Of a DNA stretch of 64,000 bases, positions 28,419 through 36,727 are shown one piece after another. The stretch is from assembly GCF_001983955.1 (NCBI RefSeq), contig NZ_CP019562.1:806001-870000 (forward strand), read 5' to 3'. Below the pieces are notes generated by a model. The model did not search any database and was not told the DNA's origin. It saw nothing but the letters and a program-made list of their open reading frames with translations. Each line of letters opens with the position of its first letter. Position 1 is the stretch's first letter. Both the position numbers and the translations under genes were made by a program. Source of the stretch: Streptococcus oralis (GTDB lineage Bacteria; Bacillota; Bacilli; Lactobacillales; Streptococcaceae).

Positions 28419-28964
28419 ATGAAAAAAATTATTTTTGCTGGATTGAGCCTCATGTCTCTATTCTTGTTGATTGCCTGTGGTGAAAAAGAAACCAAACAGA
28501 CAAGCAGTCCCAAACAACCTGCTGTACAACAAATCGCAGTCGGTAAAGATGCACCAGACTTTACCTTGCAGTCTATGGATGGCAAAGAAGTGAAGTTATC
28601 AGACTATAAAGGGAAAAAGGTCTATTTGAAATTCTGGGCTTCTTGGTGTGGACCATGTAAAAAAAGCATGCCTGAGCTGATGGAATTAGCTGCCAAACAA
28701 GATCGAGACTTTGAAATCTTGAGTGTCATTGCACCTGGTCTCCAAGGTGAAAAAACAGTTCAAGACTTTCCAAAATGGTACCAAGAACAAGGCTACAAGG
28801 ATATTCCAGTTCTATATGATACGCAAGCAACTACCTTCCAAGCCTACCAAATTCGTAGTATTCCAACGGAATACTTGATTGACAGTCAAGGTAAAATCGG
28901 AAAAATCCAATTTGGTGCTATTAGCAATGCTGATGCAGAAGCGGCTTTTAAAGAAATGAAATAA
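28419..28964 (+). CDS. Extracellular thioredoxin-like lipoprotein (Etrx type)
   Basis: The 181-residue product starts with a lipoprotein signal ending LLIAC (C20) and continues as a thioredoxin fold of the TlpA/ResA class with active site WCGPC. It should be kept reduced by the CcdA protein encoded just upstream and pass electrons to surface methionine sulfoxide reductases, as shown for the pneumococcal Etrx proteins. The frame can be extended to 28374, inside ccdA, but AAAGGAG before ATG 28419 and the signal peptide decide the start. A bidirectional terminator follows. Confidence 0.92.
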   Translation: MKKIIFAGLSLMSLFLLIACGEKETKQTSSPKQPAVQQIAVGKDAPDFTLQSMDGKEVKLSDYKGKKVYLKFWASWCGPCKKSMPELMELAAKQDRDFEILSVIAPGLQGEKTVQDFPKWYQEQGYKDIPVLYDTQATTFQAYQIRSIPTEYLIDSQGKIGKIQFGAISNADAEAAFKEMK

Positions 28965-28969
28965 AGAAA

Positions 28970-28995
28970 AAATCGCGATTATTCGCGATTTTTTT
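28970..28995. terminator. Bidirectional terminator between the thioredoxin gene and dacA
   Basis: AAATCGCGA (28970-28978) pairs with TCGCGATTT (28983-28991), with A and T runs outside. The dacA stop codon overlaps its right arm. Confidence 0.85.
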
Positions 28996-30235
28996 ATAGT
29001 TTTTCATTGATAAAGCGGATAAATTGATTCCACCAAACCTTCAAAAAGAAGGCTTTTTCTACTTTCTTTTCAGAAACCATTTCAAAAGATGGTTTGTCGG
29101 AAGTGAGATAGCCCTGTCCGACCAAATCCTGGTCATCATAGGTTAGAGTACCAACAACCTTTCCTTCTTCTAGTGGAGCCATTTCTGATGTTGATTTCTG
29201 TGTGAATTGGAGAGCTGGTGTAGTACCGCTTCCGATGCGTTGGACGATGGAAATGTCTGACTTAGCGACAGCTGTCACATTATCTTCTTTACCATCCAGA
29301 ACTGTTACTTTACTATCATTGTATGCTTCACCTTTCTGAACGACGGTTTTTAAGGCAAAGTTTGCAGAAATATAATCTAAAAGTGCTGAAGTAGCAGTAA
29401 AACGTGCATAAGGGTTGGTATCTTGTTGATCTGCATTTAAAACAACTGTAATAATACGCATCCCTTTTTCAACAGTTGTTCCCACGAATGAAGCACCAGC
29501 TTTATCAGTAGTACCTGTCTTTAGTCCATCAATACCACCACGATAGGCTGGCATTCCCTCCAACATATAGTTGGTTGAGTGGATTTCAAGTCCTGCAAAG
29601 GTAGAAGTTGGTTTTTTGGTGATTTCCAAAACTTGAGGATAATCTCGGATGAGGTTACGAGCGACGATTGCAACATCGTAGGCACTCAACTTGTTTTCAT
29701 CGTCTTTTTTAGAACCAGGATAGATATTATCGCCAAGGGTCTCATTATTTAAACCAGTAGTGTTTACAATAGTTGCATCTTGAATTCCCCATTCAAGAAG
29801 TTTAGCCCTCATCTTGTCTACAAAGTCTTTCTCAGAACCAGCAATCTTTTCTGCTAGTGCAATCGCAGCACTGTTCGCGCTGGATACCATTGTAGCCTCT
29901 AATAGCTGTTCAACAGTATAATTTCGAGCTTCCATAGGGACGTTACTCGCCTCAGAATTAGTTGTAAGTTTGTAAGGATAGTCCGAAATATCAACAGGTG
30001 TAGATAGGCTGATAGTTCCTTGTTCCAGAGCTTCATAGACCAGATAAACTGTAACCAGTTTTGTAATAGAAGCAATTTCTACAGGCTGATTTGCATCTTT
30101 TTCATAGAGGATTTTTCCAGTCGTAGCCTCGACAGCAATAGCATGTTTAGCAGCAACATCAAACTCCTGAGCAGAAACAGTAGAAGCTGTTCCAAAAACC
30201 AAAAGTGTCATAAAAGATAAAATTATTTTTTTCAT
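28994..30235 (-). CDS. dacA: D-alanyl-D-alanine carboxypeptidase DacA (PBP3)
   Basis: PBP3 trims the terminal D-Ala from peptidoglycan stem peptides on the outer membrane face, limiting cross-linking and guiding septum placement. The 413-residue product has a signal peptide (cleaved near residue 22), the active-site SITK at 56-59, SAN at 119-121 and KTG at 239-241, and a C-terminal domain ending in an amphipathic anchor (FLKVWWNQFIRFINEKL). These numbers agree with the pneumococcal enzyme. No ribosome binding site is visible before the ATG; a -10-like TAAAAT ends nine bases upstream. Confidence 0.96.
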   Translation of the reverse strand: MKKIILSFMTLLVFGTASTVSAQEFDVAAKHAIAVEATTGKILYEKDANQPVEIASITKLVTVYLVYEALEQGTISLSTPVDISDYPYKLTTNSEASNVPMEARNYTVEQLLEATMVSSANSAAIALAEKIAGSEKDFVDKMRAKLLEWGIQDATIVNTTGLNNETLGDNIYPGSKKDDENKLSAYDVAIVARNLIRDYPQVLEITKKPTSTFAGLEIHSTNYMLEGMPAYRGGIDGLKTGTTDKAGASFVGTTVEKGMRIITVVLNADQQDTNPYARFTATSALLDYISANFALKTVVQKGEAYNDSKVTVLDGKEDNVTAVAKSDISIVQRIGSGTTPALQFTQKSTSEMAPLEEGKVVGTLTYDDQDLVGQGYLTSDKPSFEMVSEKKVEKAFFLKVWWNQFIRFINEKL

Positions 30236-30244
30236 ATTAGCTTT

Positions 30245-30253
30245 ATTTTATCA
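30245..30253 (-). promoter_or_regulatory. Possible -10 just upstream of the dacA start
   Basis: On the minus strand TGA precedes TAAAAT, and nine bases later comes the dacA ATG with no ribosome site between. The -35 is poor, so this is weaker than the cpoA and ylxM cases. Confidence 0.4.
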
Positions 30254-30311
30254 TAAAGAAAAAAAATATTCTCGCTTTTTTACTAAAGCCAACTTATCTT
30301 TTTCAGAAATG

Positions 30312-30320
30312 TGGTAAAAT
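30312..30320 (+). promoter_or_regulatory. Extended -10 promoter of the first AI-2E-family gene
   Basis: TGG precedes TAAAAT (30315-30320); GGAGG and ATG 30340 follow within the transcript. Divergent from dacA. Confidence 0.55.
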
Positions 30321-30339
30321 AGAGAGAAGGAGGATACCT

Positions 30340-31449
30340 ATGTTCCGCAGAAACAAATTATTTTTTTGGACAGCTGAAATTTTATTATTAACACTGATTT
30401 TCTATCTTTGGAGAGAAATGGGAGCCATCATTACTCCCTTCGTGACAGTTGTGAATACCATCATGATTCCATTTTTGCTTGGTGGATTTTTTTACTACAT
30501 TACAAATCCAGTCGTTACTTTCTTAGAAAAGAGATGTAAGATCAATCGTCTAATTGGTGTCTTGGTCACTCTTTGTGCCTTGATTGGTGCTATCGTTGTA
30601 GGGGTCGTTTATCTCTTGCCGATTTTGATTAATCAGTTGACCAGCTTGATTATTTCTAGTCAAAACATCTATAGTAGACTACAAGATTTGATCATCGATT
30701 TGTCCATGAATCCAGTCTTCCAAAATATTGATATTCAACAAACAATTCAACAACTGAATCTCTCCTATGTGGATATCCTCCAGAATATCCTGAATAGCGT
30801 CAGCAACAGTTTAGGAAGCGTTCTTTCAGCCTTGTTTAGTACGGTACTGATTCTCATTATGACCCCTGTATTCTTGATTTATTTCTTGTTGGATGGTCAT
30901 AAGTTGCTACCAATGTTGGAACGTACCGTCTTAAAACATGACAAATTGAATCTTTCTAGCCTTTTAACCAATCTCAATACAACTATAGCGCGCTATATCA
31001 GTGGAATTGCGATTGATGCGGTTATTATTGGATGTTTAGCCTATATTGGCTATAGCGTTATCGGATTAAAGTACGCCCTAGTTTTTGCTATTTTCTCTGG
31101 AATCGCAAATTTGATTCCTTATGTTGGTCCAAGTATTGGCTTGATTCCAATGGTGATTGCCAATGTTTTCACAGATCCTCATCGTATGTTGATTGCAGTT
31201 GCTTATATGCTTATTATTCAACAGATTGATGGAAATGTTCTCTATCCACGCATCGTTGGAGGGGTTATGAAAGTGCATCCGATTACGATCTTGGTGCTCC
31301 TTTTACTGTCAAGTAATATCTACGGTGTCATAGGGATGGTCGTAGCAGTACCTACTTACTCCATTTTTAAAGAAATTACTAAGTTCCTAGCGAAATTATA
31401 TGAAAATCATAAAGAAGCTAAGGAACTGGAAAAAACAGAATCAAATTAA
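30340..31449 (+). CDS. AI-2E-family membrane transporter (PerM/YtvI type)
   Basis: This 369-residue protein has the family pattern: two hydrophobic segments near the N-terminus, a poorly conserved amphipathic middle, and a C-terminal cluster of helices with IPYVGPSIGLIPMVI and HPITILVLLLLSSNIYG. Members export small molecules or ions; the AI-2 role shown for E. coli TqsA is not general, so the substrate is unknown. AAGGAGG precedes the ATG. The gene stands alone between dacA and tuf. A second member of the family lies at 53273-54439. Confidence 0.88.
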   Translation: MFRRNKLFFWTAEILLLTLIFYLWREMGAIITPFVTVVNTIMIPFLLGGFFYYITNPVVTFLEKRCKINRLIGVLVTLCALIGAIVVGVVYLLPILINQLTSLIISSQNIYSRLQDLIIDLSMNPVFQNIDIQQTIQQLNLSYVDILQNILNSVSNSLGSVLSALFSTVLILIMTPVFLIYFLLDGHKLLPMLERTVLKHDKLNLSSLLTNLNTTIARYISGIAIDAVIIGCLAYIGYSVIGLKYALVFAIFSGIANLIPYVGPSIGLIPMVIANVFTDPHRMLIAVAYMLIIQQIDGNVLYPRIVGGVMKVHPITILVLLLLSSNIYGVIGMVVAVPTYSIFKEITKFLAKLYENHKEAKELEKTESN

Positions 31450-31472
31450 AATCAGGGAGACCTGATTTTTTT
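31448..31472 (+). terminator. Terminator after the first AI-2E-family gene
   Basis: AAATCAGG (31448-31455) and CCTGATTT (31461-31468), loop GAGA region, then a T run. Confidence 0.85.
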
Positions 31473-31585
31473 GTTGAAAATACTATCTTCCAAACAAAAT
31501 AAGTTTGAATTCATATTGTCATAAAGAAGCAGAAGAACAGGATTTGATAAGATTTAGATTAATTCACAAAATATGTGTAAAACAC

Positions 31586-31613
31586 TTGCAATTTAGCAGA
31601 AATTTGATAAAAT
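31586..31613 (+). promoter_or_regulatory. Promoter of tuf
   Basis: TTGCAA (31586-31591) lies 16 bases before TAAAAT (31608-31613). The leader of about 65 bases carries GGAGG at 31669-31673. Confidence 0.75.
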
Positions 31614-31684
31614 AGTAAGGAAAGTTAGACTGTATTGCCTACTGTCTATCTATAAAATATATTTTATTGGAGGCTTTTACTCAA

Positions 31685-32881
31685 ATGGCAAAAGAAAAAT
31701 ACGATCGTAGTAAACCACACGTTAACATTGGTACTATTGGACACGTTGACCACGGTAAAACTACCCTAACTGCAGCTATCACAACTGTTTTGGCACGTCG
31801 CTTGCCTTCATCAGTTAACCAACCTAAAGACTATGCGTCTATCGATGCTGCTCCAGAAGAACGCGAACGTGGTATCACTATCAACACTGCACACGTTGAG
31901 TACGAAACTGAAAAACGTCACTACGCTCACATCGACGCTCCAGGACACGCGGACTACGTTAAAAACATGATCACTGGTGCTGCCCAAATGGACGGAGCTA
32001 TCCTTGTAGTAGCTTCAACTGACGGACCAATGCCACAAACTCGTGAGCACATCCTTCTTTCACGTCAGGTTGGTGTTAAACACCTTATCGTCTTCATGAA
32101 CAAAATTGACTTGGTTGACGACGAAGAATTGCTTGAATTGGTTGAAATGGAAATCCGTGACCTTCTTTCAGAATACGACTTCCCAGGTGACGATCTTCCA
32201 GTTATCCAAGGTTCAGCTCTTAAAGCTCTTGAAGGTGACTCTAAATACGAAGACATCATCATGGAATTGATGAACACTGTTGATGAGTACATTCCAGAAC
32301 CAGAACGTGACACTGACAAACCATTGCTTCTTCCAGTCGAAGATGTATTCTCAATCACTGGACGTGGTACAGTTGCTTCAGGACGTATCGACCGTGGTAC
32401 TGTTCGTGTCAACGACGAAATCGAAATCGTTGGTATCAAAGAAGAAACTCAAAAAGCAGTTGTTACTGGTGTTGAAATGTTCCGTAAACAACTTGACGAA
32501 GGTCTTGCCGGAGATAACGTAGGTGTCCTTCTTCGTGGTGTTCAACGTGACGAAATCGAACGTGGACAAGTTATCGCTAAACCAGGTTCAATCAACCCAC
32601 ACACTAAATTTAAAGGTGAAGTCTACATCCTTACTAAAGAAGAAGGTGGACGTCACACTCCATTCTTCAACAACTACCGTCCACAATTCTACTTCCGTAC
32701 TACTGACGTTACAGGTTCAATCGAACTTCCTGCAGGTACTGAAATGGTAATGCCTGGTGATAACGTGACTATCGACGTTGAGTTGATCCACCCAATCGCC
32801 GTAGAACAAGGTACTACATTCTCTATCCGTGAGGGTGGACGTACTGTTGGTTCAGGTATGGTTACAGAAATCGAAGCTTAA
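31685..32881 (+). CDS. tuf: Elongation factor Tu
   Basis: EF-Tu brings aminoacyl-tRNA to the ribosome as a GTP complex. The 398-residue product starts [14 protein letters not shown]. The frame is open upstream to 31667, but GGAGG at 31669-31673 marks ATG 31685 as the start. GTP-binding motifs [17 protein letters not shown] and the effector loop RGITINTAH are intact; domains 2 and 3 are full length. Codon bias is extreme, as expected for one of the most abundant proteins. It stands alone between a promoter and a terminator. Confidence 0.99.
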   Translation: MAKEKYDRSKPHVNIGTIGHVDHGKTTLTAAITTVLARRLPSSVNQPKDYASIDAAPEERERGITINTAHVEYETEKRHYAHIDAPGHADYVKNMITGAAQMDGAILVVASTDGPMPQTREHILLSRQVGVKHLIVFMNKIDLVDDEELLELVEMEIRDLLSEYDFPGDDLPVIQGSALKALEGDSKYEDIIMELMNTVDEYIPEPERDTDKPLLLPVEDVFSITGRGTVASGRIDRGTVRVNDEIEIVGIKEETQKAVVTGVEMFRKQLDEGLAGDNVGVLLRGVQRDEIERGQVIAKPGSINPHTKFKGEVYILTKEEGGRHTPFFNNYRPQFYFRTTDVTGSIELPAGTEMVMPGDNVTIDVELIHPIAVEQGTTFSIREGGRTVGSGMVTEIEA

Positions 32882-32927
32882 TTCGATTAAGTTCCCAGAA
32901 GAACAATTATTTAAGTCAGACACTAAA

Positions 32928-32957
32928 AGAATCTTGCCTTGCAAGGTTCTTTTTTTC
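32928..32957 (+). terminator. Terminator after tuf
   Basis: AGAATCTTGC (32928-32937) pairs with GCAAGGTTCT (32941-32950) around CTT, then a long T run. Confidence 0.92.
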
Positions 32958-33010
32958 TTTCTTCTTACTCTATTTGAAGTGCTTCTACTCTAGCAGTATA
33001 ATCGTTTTTT

Positions 33011-33019
33011 TGGTATAAT
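33011..33019 (+). promoter_or_regulatory. Extended -10 promoter of ylxM-ffh, start codon 7 bases downstream
   Basis: TGG precedes TATAAT (33014-33019). ATG of ylxM begins at 33027 after AAAAGTT, seven bases later, with no room for a ribosome site. The layout is nearly the same as at cpoA. Confidence 0.72.
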
Positions 33020-33026
33020 AAAAGTT

Positions 33027-33359
33027 ATGGAAATCGAAAAAACCAATCGTATGAACGCTCTTTTTGAATTTTATGCGGCGCTTTTGACAGACAAGCAGAT
33101 GAACTATATTGAACTCTATTATGCTGATGATTATAGTCTTGCTGAGATTGCTGAAGAGTTCGGTGTCAGTCGTCAGGCTGTCTATGATAATATCAAGCGG
33201 ACGGAAAAGATTCTAGAAGATTATGAGATGAAATTGCACATGTATTCGGACTATATTGTCCGTAGTCAGATTTTTGACCAGATCTTGGAGCGTTATCCCA
33301 AAGATGACTTTCTGCAGGAGCAGATAGAAGTTTTAACAAGCATTGATAATAGAGAATAA
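33027..33359 (+). CDS. ylxM: YlxM-family helix-turn-helix protein of the SRP operon
   Basis: This 110-residue protein contains a sigma-region-4-like helix-turn-helix ([41 protein letters not shown]) and a coiled C-terminus. In S. mutans, YlxM modulates signal recognition particle GTPase activity rather than acting as a classical transcription factor. It is followed 11 bases later by ffh, the conserved pair. The ATG lies seven bases after a TATAAT box and has no Shine-Dalgarno sequence, so it may be translated from a leaderless mRNA; an in-frame later ATG (33051) also lacks a good site. Confidence 0.92.
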   Translation: MEIEKTNRMNALFEFYAALLTDKQMNYIELYYADDYSLAEIAEEFGVSRQAVYDNIKRTEKILEDYEMKLHMYSDYIVRSQIFDQILERYPKDDFLQEQIEVLTSIDNRE

Positions 33360-33370
33360 GAGGAAGAAAA

Positions 33371-34942
33371 ATGGCATTTGAAAGTTTAACAGAACGTTTA
33401 CAGAACGTCTTTAAAAATCTACGTAAAAAAGGAAAAATTTCTGAGACTGATGTCCAAGAAGCAACCAAAGAGATTCGTTTGGCCTTGCTTGAAGCCGACG
33501 TTGCCTTGCCTGTTGTAAAGGACTTTATCAAGAAGGTTCGTGAACGTGCAATCGGTCACGAGGTCATTGATACCCTCAATCCTGCCCAACAGATTATCAA
33601 AATTGTTGATGAGGAACTGACGGCTGTTTTAGGTTCTGATACTGCTGAGATTATCAAGTCACCAAAAATTCCAACCATTATCATGATGGTCGGTTTGCAG
33701 GGGGCTGGTAAAACGACTTTTGCTGGTAAGCTGGCTAATAAACTCAAGAAGGAAGAAAATGCTCGTCCTTTGATGATTGCGGCAGATATTTATCGTCCAG
33801 CAGCCATCGATCAGCTGAAAACACTTGGACAACAAATCGATGTTCCTGTCTTTGCACTTGGAACAGAAGTGCCTGCTGTTGAAATTGTTCGCCAAGGTTT
33901 GGAGCAAGCGCAGGCCAATCACAACGACTATGTCTTGATCGATACGGCAGGGCGTTTACAAATCGATGAACTTCTTATGAATGAGCTTCGTGATGTTAAA
34001 GCACTGGCTCAACCAAACGAAATCCTCCTTGTCATTGATGCCATGATCGGTCAGGAAGCGGCTAATGTTGCCCGTGAGTTTAATGCTCAGTTGGAAGTAA
34101 CTGGTGTCATCCTTACCAAGATTGATGGGGATACTCGTGGTGGTGCAGCTTTGTCTGTTCGTCACATCACTGGAAAACCTATCAAGTTCACTGGTACGGG
34201 TGAAAAGATAACAGATATCGAAACCTTCCACCCAGACCGTATGTCAAGCCGTATCCTTGGTATGGGGGATATGCTCACTTTGATTGAGAAAGCTTCTCAG
34301 GAATACGATGAGCAAAAAGCTCTTGAAATGGCTGAGAAAATGCGCGAAAACACCTTTGATTTCAATGATTTCATTGATCAATTGGATCAGGTGCAAAATA
34401 TGGGGCCAATGGAAGACTTACTCAAGATGATTCCAGGTATGGCTAACAATCCTGCCCTTCAAAATATGAAGGTGGATGAGCGCCAGATTGCGCGCAAACG
34501 TGCTATTGTGTCTTCTATGACACCTGAAGAACGCGAAAACCCTGATCTGTTAAATCCAAGTCGTCGCCGTCGTATCGCTGCTGGTTCTGGAAATACCTTT
34601 GTCGAAGTCAATAAATTTATCAAGGACTTTAACCAGGCCAAACAGCTCATGCAAGGTGTCATGTCTGGAGATATGAACAAAATGATGAAGCAAATGGGAA
34701 TCAATCCAAATAACCTCCCTAAAAATATGCCAAATATGGGCGGGATGGATATGTCTGCCCTTGAAGGAATGATGGGACAAGGTGGCATGCCAGATATGTC
34801 AGGTCTCGGAGGAGCAGGCATGCCAGATATGAGCCAGATGTTTGGTGGCGGACTCAAAGGTAAAATCGGTGAATTTGCCATGAAACAGTCTATGAAACGG
34901 ATGGCCAACAAAATGAAAAAAGCTAAGAAAAAACGCAAATAA
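33371..34942 (+). CDS. ffh: Signal recognition particle protein Ffh
   Basis: Ffh binds 4.5S RNA and the signal sequences of nascent membrane proteins and docks with FtsY. The product is 523 residues: N domain, G domain with GLQGAGKTTFAGKLA, DTAGRLQ and TKIDGDTRGG, and a methionine-rich M domain from about residue 300. The tail after residue 440 has repeated Gly-Met-rich units (GGMDMS, GQGGMPDMSG, GAGMPDMSQM). It ends with a lysine-rich segment. AGAGGAAG precedes the ATG. The 4.5S RNA gene is not in this window. Confidence 0.98.
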   Translation: MAFESLTERLQNVFKNLRKKGKISETDVQEATKEIRLALLEADVALPVVKDFIKKVRERAIGHEVIDTLNPAQQIIKIVDEELTAVLGSDTAEIIKSPKIPTIIMMVGLQGAGKTTFAGKLANKLKKEENARPLMIAADIYRPAAIDQLKTLGQQIDVPVFALGTEVPAVEIVRQGLEQAQANHNDYVLIDTAGRLQIDELLMNELRDVKALAQPNEILLVIDAMIGQEAANVAREFNAQLEVTGVILTKIDGDTRGGAALSVRHITGKPIKFTGTGEKITDIETFHPDRMSSRILGMGDMLTLIEKASQEYDEQKALEMAEKMRENTFDFNDFIDQLDQVQNMGPMEDLLKMIPGMANNPALQNMKVDERQIARKRAIVSSMTPEERENPDLLNPSRRRRIAAGSGNTFVEVNKFIKDFNQAKQLMQGVMSGDMNKMMKQMGINPNNLPKNMPNMGGMDMSALEGMMGQGGMPDMSGLGGAGMPDMSQMFGGGLKGKIGEFAMKQSMKRMANKMKKAKKKRK

Positions 34943-34944
34943 AA

Positions 34945-34973
34945 AAGGAAAGCAGAAGTGCTTTCCTTTTTAT
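34945..34973 (+). terminator. Terminator after ffh
   Basis: GGAAAGCA (34947-34954) and TGCTTTCC (34959-34966) flank GAAG, with A and T runs outside. Confidence 0.9.
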
Positions 34974-35023
34974 ATAAAATATGTGCTTTCTATGATTAGG
35001 CAATTTTCTTACTCGAAAAATGA

Positions 35024-36022
35024 CTAAATAGAAAGAGTGATTTCAAATCCATGCATCCATTCGGATTTTACCGTGATATCGATTTTTAAAGCATCTGCTA
35101 ATTGTTTGACCAGATAGAGACCCATGCCTGTTGATTTTTTCCTTGTGTCTCCTGAATCACCTGTAAAGCCTTTTTCAAAGATATGAGGGAGGTCGCAAGC
35201 TTTAACTCCGCAGCCATTATCCCTAATAATCAGACTTGTGCGCCCCTTATCCTTTGACATATAAATATTGAGTTCGGGCTTGTCGGAGCTATATTTAATG
35301 GAGTTGGCTAGGATTTGAGAGAGGATAAATTCAAAACTGCGTTGATCGGTGTAGCAGATTCCTTGTATGTTTTCTACCTTAATCGTAAATTTCTTTTCTT
35401 TAAGCAAGGGATCAAAGTTTTCTAAAAGATCCTGAATACACTCTTGGAGGTCGACATCTTCAAATAGAAAATCATTTTTTTCACTTTTAACCCTGTAATA
35501 GAATAGTATCTGTGATACATTGCCTTGGATTTGATTTTTTACATAATCCAACTTAAAAGCTGTATCCTTTGGCAGCTGGTCACTTTGGTTGTCCAAAAGG
35601 AGGGAAAGAAGCGATAGAGGAAGTTTGATTTCATGAGCCCACTTCTCAACATAGTCCTCATAGTCGGCTAGTAATGAATTAAGCTTTCCTATTTCCACCT
35701 GCTTTTGGTAGAGCACATTTGCGATTTCTTCGATGCTTTCTTTTTCTGAGACAGTTGATAAACGCAATAATTCCAGCTCCGTATCTATCTTAGGATTGGC
35801 TATGAAGGCTTTATAAGCAGCTGATTTTTTTCTTTCTTTTCTTATAAGTAGGAGTGATAGGATGAAAAAAAGCAGGACGGTGGCTAAAATATAGAGCAGG
35901 ATGAGAGCTTGAAACATCCTCACGTCTGAAAGCCAAAGCAGAATCGCTGTGAATAGATCAAATACTAAAAGAACAAGTAACCAGGGCAGGTAAGTAGCTA
36001 GATATTTAAGATTCTGTTTCAT
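35024..36022 (-). CDS. Bce-type intramembrane-sensing histidine kinase
   Basis: The 332-residue kinase has two closely spaced membrane helices (about 12-31 and 38-61) and almost no outside loop, the mark of kinases that sense through a partner ABC transporter. The phosphoacceptor lies in WAHEIKLPLS, the N box in ILANSIKYS, and the glycine boxes in DNGCGV and GMGLYLVKQL. It overlaps the response-regulator gene by 17 bases. Together with the adjacent ABC pair it should sense and counter cell-wall-active peptides such as bacitracin or nisin; the actual ligand cannot be read from sequence. Confidence 0.92.
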   Translation of the reverse strand: MKQNLKYLATYLPWLLVLLVFDLFTAILLWLSDVRMFQALILLYILATVLLFFILSLLLIRKERKKSAAYKAFIANPKIDTELELLRLSTVSEKESIEEIANVLYQKQVEIGKLNSLLADYEDYVEKWAHEIKLPLSLLSLLLDNQSDQLPKDTAFKLDYVKNQIQGNVSQILFYYRVKSEKNDFLFEDVDLQECIQDLLENFDPLLKEKKFTIKVENIQGICYTDQRSFEFILSQILANSIKYSSDKPELNIYMSKDKGRTSLIIRDNGCGVKACDLPHIFEKGFTGDSGDTRKKSTGMGLYLVKQLADALKIDITVKSEWMHGFEITLSI

Positions 36023-36695
36023 CTGGACTTACCTCTTCTAGCTTGTAACCAATACCTCTGACAGACTTGACTTGAAGGGTAATTCCAGCCTTTTTCATCA
36101 CCTTTTTGAGCCTTGCAATATTTACTTGAAGAGCATTATCATCGATGAACTCAGTTGTGTTCCATAGTTTCATACATAGTTCTTCTTTTGTGACGACAGG
36201 AGCATTAGTAACCAATAAGGTTTCTAACAATTTCCCTTGATTTTGGGGGAGTAAAATCGAATGTCCATTGATATAAAGGGTATAGGTTTGTCTATCCAGC
36301 AGAAAATTATCTTTTTCAAGTAGATTTTGTCTGCCTTCATAGCGTTTCAAGATATTTTCTATACGTGCCAAAAATCTTTCTTTCTTGAAAGGCTTTGTTA
36401 GATACTCATCTGCCCCTAATTTCAGGGCGTAAATCTCATCTTTTAGTTGTTCACGGGAGGTGAGAACCAATATGGGCACAGAGCGTTTGGACTTGAGATT
36501 TTTACAAATTTGAAAGCCTGTTTCTCCCGGCAAATTCAAATCCAGTATGATTAGATTCGTATCGTATTGCAGCACTTGTTGGCTCGTATCTTTGAAGTCA
36601 GTCAACTTATCAACTTGATAACCCGCTTTCTCTAACAAGATGACAATTTCATCTCGAATCAAGGCTTCATCTTCAATTACTAGAATATGCTTCAT
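36006..36695 (-). CDS. Bce-type response regulator (OmpR family)
   Basis: The 229-residue protein has a receiver domain (1-120) with phosphorylated Asp in LIILDLNLPG and the lysine in YLTKPF, and a C-terminal winged helix (from about 130) of the OmpR class, KVMKKAGITLQVKSVRGIGYKLEE. It should be phosphorylated by the overlapping kinase and activate the transporter operon. A candidate binding dyad lies upstream of the ATPase gene at 39604-39620. AAGGAGG precedes the start. The gap to the permease gene is 32 bases. Confidence 0.94.
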   Translation of the reverse strand: MKHILVIEDEALIRDEIVILLEKAGYQVDKLTDFKDTSQQVLQYDTNLIILDLNLPGETGFQICKNLKSKRSVPILVLTSREQLKDEIYALKLGADEYLTKPFKKERFLARIENILKRYEGRQNLLEKDNFLLDRQTYTLYINGHSILLPQNQGKLLETLLVTNAPVVTKEELCMKLWNTTEFIDDNALQVNIARLKKVMKKAGITLQVKSVRGIGYKLEEVSPDETES

Positions 36696-36727
36696 ATCGG
36701 TTCCTCCTTTTCCTATTTTATTCTACC

